A stretch of 64,000 bases of DNA from UBA7702 sp040776805. Its GTDB lineage: Bacteria > Bacillota > Dehalobacteriia > UBA7702. Shown piece by piece: positions 57,577-64,000 of this stretch. A model generated the notes under the pieces. That model searched no databases and was not told where the DNA came from. It saw nothing but the letters and a program-made list of their open reading frames with translations. Numbering within the stretch: the first letter of the stretch is position 1; each line of letters starts with the position of its first letter. A program made the translations under genes and the position numbers. The stretch is taken from the NCBI GenBank assembly GCA_040776805.1, contig JAXGZS010000003.1, positions 265,547 to 329,546 on the forward strand, read 5' to 3'.

Positions 57577-59879
57577 GTACTTTGCTTGGCCAGGTTACTT
57601 GGTCTGCCGGGTTTAAGCTTAGTGTATATTATGATGTTTTATCCCGTGATGATGTCGCAAATACGACAACCGTATCATTCGATTTAATGTTTACAAGTGG
57701 AGCCGTTCACGGGGTACATCTGTCAAATTTAGCATGTAAACGACGTGTCGGTGACACCGTGTATGGTGGATTCGTTAGCATCGATCAGCCCGCGTCAAGT
57801 ACGAGATCGATCGATACATGGGAATCAACCATTAACAACGGCGTCAGCACTCTTGTAAGAGTGTATCTGCCGCTGAACGCCTATTTCAATGGTACGTACT
57901 ATACCGACGTTACAACTGCAGATGCTTATTTGCAATTTGATTTTAATCCCTATACGGTATTTGGAACAGTATATAACGGTACCCTCGGCGAAAATCATTC
58001 GTTTCAAGTTGTTAAACATACTCCCGGTGCAACTCATACCATTACATACCGGCAAGGTACGGAATCCGGTACGATCTGTACAAATTCCGGTGATACAACG
58101 ATTAACTGGACCCCGCCCCTGTCTTTGGCAACGTTGTCACCCGGCGGAACAAGCGTTACAATAACTTTGCAAATCAGAACCTTTTTAGATGGATCGGGGA
58201 GTGGCGGAACGATAGGATACACCGGGTATCTGGCAAATCTTACTTTTACTATCCCTGCCAGTGTAAAACCCGCTGTGTCGATCGCCGTATCAGACGGCAA
58301 CGGTTACGCCGCCACATTTGGCAATTACTTGCACAATAAGTCAACCTATGCCGTGGCAGCCACAGTCACACCTGCATATGGCAGCGCGATTGTGTCATAC
58401 AGCACGGTTATATCGGGCAAGACAGAGGCAGGCAACACATTTTCCGCGACCTACGCCGGCAGCAGCTTTACAACCGATATTCTAAATCTTGTCGGTAACG
58501 TGAGCATCTCAACAACAGTCACAGATGCGCGAGGGCGGGTTGGCACGACGTCCGTGCAAGTTTTAGCTGTGCGGTATACCCCGCCGCTTATTACAGCGTT
58601 GTCAATTATCCGTTGCAACGCCAACGGTGCCGAGAACGACCAGGGCGAGTATGTATCCTTTACTTTTTCGGCGGCGGTTCAGTCGCTGAACAGCATCAAC
58701 ACAGCGACATATTGGTACAAGTATAAAAGCTCTGCTGCCAGTAGCTATACGTCGGTTGCACTGTCAAGCCTTGCAAATCAATATTCGGTCACAAACCATA
58801 CGGTCATCATCCCGGCTGACAGCAGTTACACATATGATATCGTCGTGAGCGCGCAGGACAAAGTGATGACGACAGAACGGTCTGTGCAGGCGTCAACGGC
58901 GGCGACAATACTTAACCTGCACAATAGCGGCACAGGTATGGGTATCGGCAAGGTTGCGGAGGGAGGCAATCTGCTTGATGTCGGGTGGCCTGTACGGTTT
59001 AGAGGAAGCGTTGTTTTTGATCAGCCAATAGACGGGTTCATCTCAGACAAGCAGGACAAAACCAACACATTAACCACCGAAACGACGTTGGCAGATAACG
59101 ATCAATTCCCCTTCTACGATACGTCTGCATCTGATCATCGCAAAACACTGTGGAGCAATATCAAAGCAAAACTCAAAACTTATTTTGATAGCCTTTATGC
59201 GGCAGTGTCTCACACTCATAGTTATCTGCCTCTCTCAGGTGGCACCGTTACCGGTACGATTAAATGTAATGATATTAAAGGCACTGATAGCAATAATGTG
59301 GTTAGCACTTTTGACGTGAATGGAAACAGGCATGTGCAACTGGGCACTACATCAACTTATGCCTATATCCCCTGTTCAGCCGGACGTATTGATGTCGGTA
59401 GCTATTCCATCCAATTTGAGACAGCCAGCGGTTTTACGATCCTTGGAAGCAGTAATGAAACATACTGCCAATTAGGAAAATCAACAGGCAGATGGCGTGC
59501 GCTATATGCTGTAAATGGCACCATCCAAACTTCGGACAAACGGCGCAAGCAGGACGTATCATACGATCTCGAGAAAATAAAGCAGGTAATGAGTAGGGTC
59601 AAACCGTTGTCGTATCGCTATAATGACATTGAAAACGATAAAACGAGGTACGGCTTTTTTGCGCAGGATTTAGAATCTGAACTTAACGATAACGGATTAG
59701 ACGCCGCCGATATTGCAGGCTTGACAATTGACGAGATCGAGCCGACGGAGGCGATCCCTGACGGTAAGCTGTACGGCATTAGCTACGAGCAGTTTATCCC
59801 CATTGCAATCGGCATGATCCAAGACTTACAAGAAGAGGTTGCAAGGCTTAAGTCCGAAATCGCAACCATGAAAGGATGA
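57573..59879 (+). CDS. Tail fibre with DUF859-like body and S74 chaperone
   Basis: Residues 1-450 resemble DUF859 siphovirus proteins, with immunoglobulin-like strands (SVSIAVSDGNGYAATFGNYL region and TYWYKYKSSAASSYTS). The C-terminus (residues 640-768) is a peptidase S74 intramolecular chaperone: SDKRRKQDVSYDLEKI supplies the Ser-Asp-Lys site, followed by KPLSYRYNDIEN, GFFAQDLESEL and a coiled coil EVARLKSEIATMKG. It trimerises the fibre and is then cut off. It would bind the host surface. The start overlaps the preceding stop (ATGA). Confidence 0.85.
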   Translation: MSTLLGQVTWSAGFKLSVYYDVLSRDDVANTTTVSFDLMFTSGAVHGVHLSNLACKRRVGDTVYGGFVSIDQPASSTRSIDTWESTINNGVSTLVRVYLPLNAYFNGTYYTDVTTADAYLQFDFNPYTVFGTVYNGTLGENHSFQVVKHTPGATHTITYRQGTESGTICTNSGDTTINWTPPLSLATLSPGGTSVTITLQIRTFLDGSGSGGTIGYTGYLANLTFTIPASVKPAVSIAVSDGNGYAATFGNYLHNKSTYAVAATVTPAYGSAIVSYSTVISGKTEAGNTFSATYAGSSFTTDILNLVGNVSISTTVTDARGRVGTTSVQVLAVRYTPPLITALSIIRCNANGAENDQGEYVSFTFSAAVQSLNSINTATYWYKYKSSAASSYTSVALSSLANQYSVTNHTVIIPADSSYTYDIVVSAQDKVMTTERSVQASTAATILNLHNSGTGMGIGKVAEGGNLLDVGWPVRFRGSVVFDQPIDGFISDKQDKTNTLTTETTLADNDQFPFYDTSASDHRKTLWSNIKAKLKTYFDSLYAAVSHTHSYLPLSGGTVTGTIKCNDIKGTDSNNVVSTFDVNGNRHVQLGTTSTYAYIPCSAGRIDVGSYSIQFETASGFTILGSSNETYCQLGKSTGRWRALYAVNGTIQTSDKRRKQDVSYDLEKIKQVMSRVKPLSYRYNDIENDKTRYGFFAQDLESELNDNGLDAADIAGLTIDEIEPTEAIPDGKLYGISYEQFIPIAIGMIQDLQEEVARLKSEIATMKG

Positions 59880-59881
59880 GA

Positions 59882-59926
59882 ATGGTCTACAAAATCTACA
59901 ATCAGAACAACTACGCGTCCCTGTAG
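59882..59926 (+). pseudogene. Truncated start of a small tail or lysis gene
   Basis: MVYKIYNQNNYASL followed by TAG starts three bases after the fibre stop. The beginning MVYKIYNQNNYAS matches the start of larger cysteine-peptidase-like lysis or tail proteins in similar phages. The rest of the gene is absent before the terminator at 59947, so it is a remnant. Confidence 0.4.
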
Positions 59927-59946
59927 CCGGAGATATCTTGTTTTCT

Positions 59947-59978
59947 GCGTTCCCGCTTTTTTGGCGGGAGCGCTTTTT
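59947..59978 (+). terminator. Terminator at the end of the tail operon
   Basis: Ten-pair arms (59947-59956 and 59964-59973, GCGTTCCCGC against GCGGGAGCGC) are followed by TTTTT. It separates the tail genes from the lysis cassette. Confidence 0.85.
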
Positions 59979-60011
59979 CATACACAAATTTACAAATTGG
60001 AGGTTTTATAA

Positions 60012-60425
60012 ATGAAAGATGTTTGGACTTGCATTCAGCTAGGACTTGCGGCGGTTGGCGGCTTCTTCGGCTGGTTTTTCGGAGGCTTTGACGGCTTTCT
60101 TTATGCGCTGCTGGTCTTCGTTGTCGCTGACTATATCACCGGCGTCATGTGCGCCATTGCGGACAAAAAGCTATCCAGCGAAGTTGGCTTCAAGGGCATC
60201 TGCAAGAAGGTGTTGATTTTCGTCATGGTTGGCATCGGACATATCATGGATACTTATCTTATCAGTACTGGAGAAGTGCTGCGGACAGCCGTCATCTTCT
60301 TCTACTGTTCCAACGAAGGCGTCTCGATGCTTGAAAACGCCGGGCATCTTGGACTGCCCATTCCGGCAAAACTCAAGGATATTTTAGAACAGCTTCACGA
60401 TAGAAGCGATAAGGGGGATAAATAA
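60012..60425 (+). CDS. Phage holin (phage_holin_4_1 type)
   Basis: The 137-residue protein has an N-terminal hydrophobic region (LGLAAVGGFFGWFFGGFD, residues 9-26, then LYALLVFVVADYITGVM), a conserved GFKGICKKVLIFVMVGIGHIM segment, and a charged tail (LEQLHDRSDKGDK). It matches the toxin secretion/phage lysis holin family and forms the membrane holes that release the amidase. The start has GGAGG upstream. It overlaps nothing, but the amidase begins right after its stop. Confidence 0.9.
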   Translation: MKDVWTCIQLGLAAVGGFFGWFFGGFDGFLYALLVFVVADYITGVMCAIADKKLSSEVGFKGICKKVLIFVMVGIGHIMDTYLISTGEVLRTAVIFFYCSNEGVSMLENAGHLGLPIPAKLKDILEQLHDRSDKGDK

Positions 60426-61136
60426 ATGAATCTACGAAAACTCATCTTAACAAACAATGCCTGCTATAGAGCGGGCAGAACCATCACGCCGAAGGGCATT
60501 ATGGTTCACTCCACCGGAGCGAACAATCCGAATCTTAAACGCTACGTCGGCCCTGATGACGGCCTGTTGGGTAAAAACCAGTATAACAATCATTGGAACC
60601 AAAATACACCGAACGGCCGTCAGGTCTGTGTTCATGCCTTCATCGGCAAGCTGGCGGATGGCTCCATTGCAACATATCAAACCCTGCCATGGAACCATAG
60701 AGGCTGGCATGCCGGAGGTTCAGCGAACAATACACATATCGGCTTTGAAATCTGCGAGGACGGGCTTTCCGATGCCTCGTATTTTTCTGCTGTTTACAAG
60801 GAAGCCGTGGAGCTTTGCGTGTATCTCTGCAAGCAGTACAGGCTGACGGAAAAGGATATCATCTGCCACTCGGAGGGTTACAAAAAAGGTATCGCATCCA
60901 ACCACAGCGACGTTATGCACTGGTTTCCCAAGCACGGCAAGTACATGGATACCTTCCGCACCGAGGTCGCAAAGCTTCTCGCGGCAAACGATCCACCCAA
61001 GACAAGCACGCCGACCACGCCGGGAAAACTCTACCGCGTTCAGGTCGGCGCCTACTCGATCAAAGCAAACGCCGATGCCATGCTCAAAAGAGTCAAAGCG
61101 GCAGGATTTACCGATGCGTTCATTAAAACCGAATAA
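60426..61136 (+). CDS. N-acetylmuramoyl-L-alanine amidase (endolysin) with SPOR domain
   Basis: The 236-residue enzyme has an amidase_2 core: MVHSTGA (H28), GWHAGGSANNTHIGFEIC, and HSDVMHWFPKHG providing the further zinc ligands. The C-terminal residues 200-236 (LYRVQVGAYSIKANADAML) form a SPOR domain that binds denuded glycan. It cleaves the amide bond between glycan and peptide for lysis. It follows the holin with no gap. A terminator follows. Confidence 0.92.
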   Translation: MNLRKLILTNNACYRAGRTITPKGIMVHSTGANNPNLKRYVGPDDGLLGKNQYNNHWNQNTPNGRQVCVHAFIGKLADGSIATYQTLPWNHRGWHAGGSANNTHIGFEICEDGLSDASYFSAVYKEAVELCVYLCKQYRLTEKDIICHSEGYKKGIASNHSDVMHWFPKHGKYMDTFRTEVAKLLAANDPPKTSTPTTPGKLYRVQVGAYSIKANADAMLKRVKAAGFTDAFIKTE

Positions 61137-61160
61137 TTCACATCTTTCAATTGTCAACTG

Positions 61161-61198
61161 TCCCCTTGCTGTCCTTTTGATGGTGAGGGGATTTTTAT
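61161..61198 (+). terminator. Terminator after the lysis cassette
   Basis: Arms CCCCTTGC and GTGAGGGG pair around a 14-base loop, followed by ATTTTTATT. Confidence 0.75.
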
Positions 61199-61223
61199 TG
61201 TTAAACCTAACGGAGGTAATCAA

Positions 61224-61463
61224 ATGACGAGCACTCAAAAACAGCGGCATGCAGATGACACCTCGAATGAAAAACAGGTAGCGGATTATGGAAAGCCGTC
61301 TGTATCACAGGAGCAATTGCAACGTGAAGCGGATTATATAAGGGCACAGAGATTACTCGAATCCCTGCTAAACAACGGACTTATTTCTTTGTCGGAATTT
61401 GACAAGATTACTATGCTGAACCGCCAATCTTTCTCTCCAATGTTGGCTGAGATTATGCCTTAA
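61224..61463 (+). CDS. SHOCT-like small protein next to the recombinases
   Basis: The 79-residue protein ends with a SHOCT-like segment: RAQRLLESLLNNGLISLSEFDK, a short helical-hairpin often found at the C-terminus of other proteins. Its N-terminal 40 residues are polar. AACGGAGG precedes the ATG. Genes of this type lie just before recombinase triplets in Firmicutes elements, suggesting a role in excision, which is not shown. Confidence 0.65.
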   Translation: MTSTQKQRHADDTSNEKQVADYGKPSVSQEQLQREADYIRAQRLLESLLNNGLISLSEFDKITMLNRQSFSPMLAEIMP

Positions 61464-61523
61464 AGTCGTTGCTATTACCGCTTTTTAGAGGTAATATATG
61501 ACACTGACCAAGGAGGTGAGAAT

Positions 61524-63086
61524 TTGAAAAAGGTAACAAAAATAGCCCCAAGCACATCCGACTTTAAAGAACAGTCCAAATTGCGTGTCGCAGCTTACTG
61601 CCGTGTCTCCACCGACAGTGACGAACAGAAGGAAAGCCTTGAAACACAAATAAAACACTATGAATCATATATCAAGGCGAATCCCGCATGGACGTTTGCC
61701 GGGGTTTTTTATGACGAGGGCATCACAGGTACGAAAAAAGAAAAGCGCCCGGAACTGCTTCGGATGATTTCCGACTGTGAACACGGGAGGATTGATTATA
61801 TCGTTACGAAGTCAATCAGCCGGTTTGCCCGCAATACAACTGACTGCCTGGAGCTCGTGCGGAAACTTCAAAAACTCGGCATTTTCATCTATTTTGAAAA
61901 AGAAAACATAGAAACCGGAGAAATGGAAAGCGAACTCATGCTGTCAATCCTAAGTGGACTGGCTGAAAACGAATCAGCTTCCATCGCTGAAAATAACAAA
62001 TGGTCGATAAAACATAGGTTTCAGAACGGCACCTATAAAATCTCCTGCCCGCCCTACGGCTACGATACTGTTGACGGAAAATTAGTTATAAACGAAGCAC
62101 AGGCGGAAATTATACGATATATTTTTTCTTCAATTCTGTCGGGCAAGGGTACCAGCAAAATTGCAAATGAGCTAAACTGCCGCAACATTCCGTCCAAGAA
62201 AGGCGGCCGTTGGACGTCGACAACTGTTCGCGGGATGATAGGTAACGAAAAATACATCGGTGACGCCCTATTTCAGAAAACCTTTAGCGATTCAAGTTAT
62301 AACCGCCGCCGTAACGACGGAGAAAAAGAGCAATACCTAATTCACAATCATCATGAACCGATTATCAGCAGAGAAGACTTTGAAGCCGCGCAGGCTAATA
62401 TAGAACAACGTGGCAAAGAAAAAGGAATTGAAAAACAGCATGAAAAATACAAGAACCGATACCCATTTTCGGGTAGAGTAATTTGCGGTCACTGCGGCGG
62501 GACATTTAAACGAAGAACCCATGCAAACGCCAAGCATAAAATTGCATGGTGCTGCTTCACCCATATTACTGACATCAATAAATGCCCCATGAAATACATC
62601 CCGGAATCGGCTTTTGAATACGCCTTCGTCACGATGATGAACAAGCTCATTTTCGGAAATCAAACTGTACTAAAACCCCTTCTCATCAGCCTGCGCGGAG
62701 TAAACTCAGACGAAAGTATGGAGAGTATCCAAGCACTTGATCAAAAACTCGAGGAAAATGCGGAACAGCAAAAGGTGCTTGTCGGCCTTATGACCAAGAA
62801 ATACCTTGAGCCTGCCGTTTACAAAAAAAGCAACAACGAACTGCTGCAAGAAGCCGAGCGAATACTGCGCCAAAAGGAAGCCATATCCCGTTTAATTAAC
62901 TGTGACACCCGGTACCTGGCCGAAATCAGCGAACTCTTGCAGTACACCACCAAAGCGGAGATGCTGAAAGGTTTTGACGGAGAGCTGTTCGCCCGTTTTG
63001 TGGAACGCATTCATGTGTACTCCCGCGATGAAATCGGGTTTGAACTCAAGTGCGGTATTACACTCAAGGAAAGGCTGGTGATTTGA
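61524..63086 (+). CDS. Large serine recombinase (resolvase/integrase), first of a set
   Basis: The 520-residue protein has an N-terminal catalytic domain (AAYCRVSTDSDEQ with S29, then YDEGITGT and SRFARNT), a recombinase domain (PPYGYDTVDGKL and RNIPSKKGGRWTSTTVRGMI), a zinc ribbon (CGHCGGTF and further Cys) and a coiled coil (QALDQKLEENAEQQ). It integrates or excises the element through a 5' phosphoserine link. It starts with TTG after AAGGAGG. The small second gene begins at the next base after its stop, and a second large recombinase follows. Confidence 0.92.
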   Translation: MKKVTKIAPSTSDFKEQSKLRVAAYCRVSTDSDEQKESLETQIKHYESYIKANPAWTFAGVFYDEGITGTKKEKRPELLRMISDCEHGRIDYIVTKSISRFARNTTDCLELVRKLQKLGIFIYFEKENIETGEMESELMLSILSGLAENESASIAENNKWSIKHRFQNGTYKISCPPYGYDTVDGKLVINEAQAEIIRYIFSSILSGKGTSKIANELNCRNIPSKKGGRWTSTTVRGMIGNEKYIGDALFQKTFSDSSYNRRRNDGEKEQYLIHNHHEPIISREDFEAAQANIEQRGKEKGIEKQHEKYKNRYPFSGRVICGHCGGTFKRRTHANAKHKIAWCCFTHITDINKCPMKYIPESAFEYAFVTMMNKLIFGNQTVLKPLLISLRGVNSDESMESIQALDQKLEENAEQQKVLVGLMTKKYLEPAVYKKSNNELLQEAERILRQKEAISRLINCDTRYLAEISELLQYTTKAEMLKGFDGELFARFVERIHVYSRDEIGFELKCGITLKERLVI

Positions 63087-63503
63087 ATGAACCATATACC
63101 CTACGGCTACCGGATTGAAAACGGAAAAGCTGTCGTAGACGAAAAGGCCGCCGGGCAGATAAAAATCTTGTTTCAGTCTTATCTAACCGGCGATTCGTTG
63201 GTGACAGCTGCAAAGAAAGCTAGGATTAAAGCCTTCCATGCGGAAATCGGGAGAATGCTGCGGAACTCCCGTTATCTCGGTGACGGGTATTACCCGGACA
63301 TCATCGACCCGGATATATTTGCGGCTGCCGAAGCGGAACGCGTCAGACGGGCGGAGAAGCTCGGTCGCGTCAGGGAACCAAAAGAAGAAAAAGAGGTCGT
63401 GTATCCCACCGCGTTTCATATAAACGAAGAAATGCAGTGGTTTGACGACCCGTTTCAGCAGGCGGAATATGCTTACAGCTTGATAGAAAGCGAGGAACCG
63501 TAA
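63087..63503 (+). CDS. Recombinase-associated accessory protein
   Basis: The 138-residue protein looks like a fragment of a serine-recombinase middle domain: MNHIPYGYRIENGKAVVDEK, then MLRNSRYLGDGYYPDIIDPD and a charged tail. It lacks the catalytic domain. Such genes occur as the middle member of three-gene serine recombinase modules and are thought to help in site choice. It is coupled to the first recombinase (start directly after its stop) and precedes the last by two bases. Confidence 0.8.
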   Translation: MNHIPYGYRIENGKAVVDEKAAGQIKILFQSYLTGDSLVTAAKKARIKAFHAEIGRMLRNSRYLGDGYYPDIIDPDIFAAAEAERVRRAEKLGRVREPKEEKEVVYPTAFHINEEMQWFDDPFQQAEYAYSLIESEEP

Positions 63504-63505
63504 AT

Positions 63506-64000
63506 ATGGAAGAAAAAATGACGATCACACTACTTCCGGCAAGGAAAAAACCCGGTTTAGCAAAGAGTGATGAAGAGAACCCGAAACTCCGTGTGGCGGC
63601 TTACTGCCGCGTTTCTACTGACAGCGACGAGCAGGCCACCAGCTATGATGCTCAAATTGAGCATTACACATCCTATATCAACGGCCACCCGGACTGGAAG
63701 CTTGCCGGGATATTTGCGGATGATGGCATCTCAGGAACCAACACCAAGAAGCGCGAGGAATTCAACCGCATGATTGACGAGTGTATGGCTGGTAATATCG
63801 AGATGATAATTACGAAGTCCATCAGCCGATTTGCCCGAAATACGCTGGACTGCTTAAAATACATCCGTCAGCTGAAGGACAAGAACATTCCGGTCTATTT
63901 CGAGAAGGAAAACATAAACACCATGGATTCCAAGGGCGAGGTCATGCTCACAATTATGGCATCCCTTGCTCAACAGGAAAGCCAATCCTTGAGCCAGAAC
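63506..64000 (+). CDS. Second large serine recombinase, N-terminal part (cut by window edge)
   Basis: The 165 visible codons encode a full catalytic domain: RVAAYCRVSTDSDEQATSYD with S37, FADDGISGTNTKKREEFNRM, SISRFARNTLDC and YFEKENINTMDSKGEVML. It is related to but distinct from the first recombinase (about half of the catalytic residues match). The remaining domains lie beyond the window, as does the right attachment site. The frame is open at the edge. Confidence 0.9.
   Translation, partial: MEEKMTITLLPARKKPGLAKSDEENPKLRVAAYCRVSTDSDEQATSYDAQIEHYTSYINGHPDWKLAGIFADDGISGTNTKKREEFNRMIDECMAGNIEMIITKSISRFARNTLDCLKYIRQLKDKNIPVYFEKENINTMDSKGEVMLTIMASLAQQESQSLSQN

Overview
The window reads as a low-to-middle GC Firmicutes chromosome, most likely Clostridia. 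Ribosome binding sites are strong AGGAGG types, promoters are housekeeping-like, and the gene families (PadR with DUF1048 pairs, a LexA/DinB/YolD operon, a serine-recombinase prophage with HK97-type morphogenesis genes) are typical of that class. No rRNA, tRNA or CRISPR array was seen. Taxonomy is inferred from gene content only. REGION 1 (1-11.4 kb) is ordinary chromosome: the 5' end of a beta-carbonic anhydrase, a cupin, a YgbA-like protein, a PadR-DUF1048-DUF1048 operon and an extended SDR, all on the minus strand. A plus-strand cassette follows: response regulator, sensor kinase and two lipoproteins carrying zinc-peptidase motifs, the second being an M13 peptidase. Then come three minus-strand genes: an HhH protein, a HEAT-like protein and a membrane protein. 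REGION 2 (11.4-24.2 kb) is an eroded accessory island: a kinase plus ADP-ribosylglycohydrolase pair split by an IS, a PD-(D/E)XK nuclease with a small Cys protein, the tail of a type I restriction subunit joined to a truncated unknown gene, and a DUF4868-like fragment. Six IS3-family copies of two types have colonised it. Two of them form the same tandem unit (a full copy plus a copy lacking its first 278 bases), present twice. Removing insertions and one copy of each 3-bp duplication restores a 147-aa and a 74-aa reading frame exactly. The IS copies differ almost only by small indels, which may be assembly error. REGION 3 (24.4-27.3 kb) is an SOS operon (LexA-like repressor, Y-family polymerase, YolD-like protein, two small genes) behind a promoter with a LexA box in its spacer. 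REGION 4 (27.4-64 kb, running off the right edge) is a siphovirus-type prophage. Early genes are a sigma-like factor behind a structured leader, a SNF2-type helicase (frameshifted), a putative ssDNA-associated protein, family A DNA polymerase, primase-helicase, an iteron-rich possible origin, VRR-NUC nuclease and a DUF1492 late regulator. Late genes are HNH, small terminase, ParB-methyltransferase, large terminase, portal, ClpP-like protease, capsid, head fibre, connectors, tail tube, gpG/gpGT with a -1 frameshift site, tape measure, distal tail, tail endopeptidase-like protein and an S74-type fibre. Holin, amidase and a serine-recombinase module follow. Four cargo units interrupt the late operon: N-formylglutamate amidohydrolase, a 107-aa gene behind a SAM-clan riboswitch-like leader, DUF1413 under a palindromic operator, and a Fic protein with its own promoter and terminator. 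The riboswitch-like leader, the attenuator-like leader before the sigma factor, and the iteron plus alternating purine/pyrimidine tract are the most novel-looking signals.
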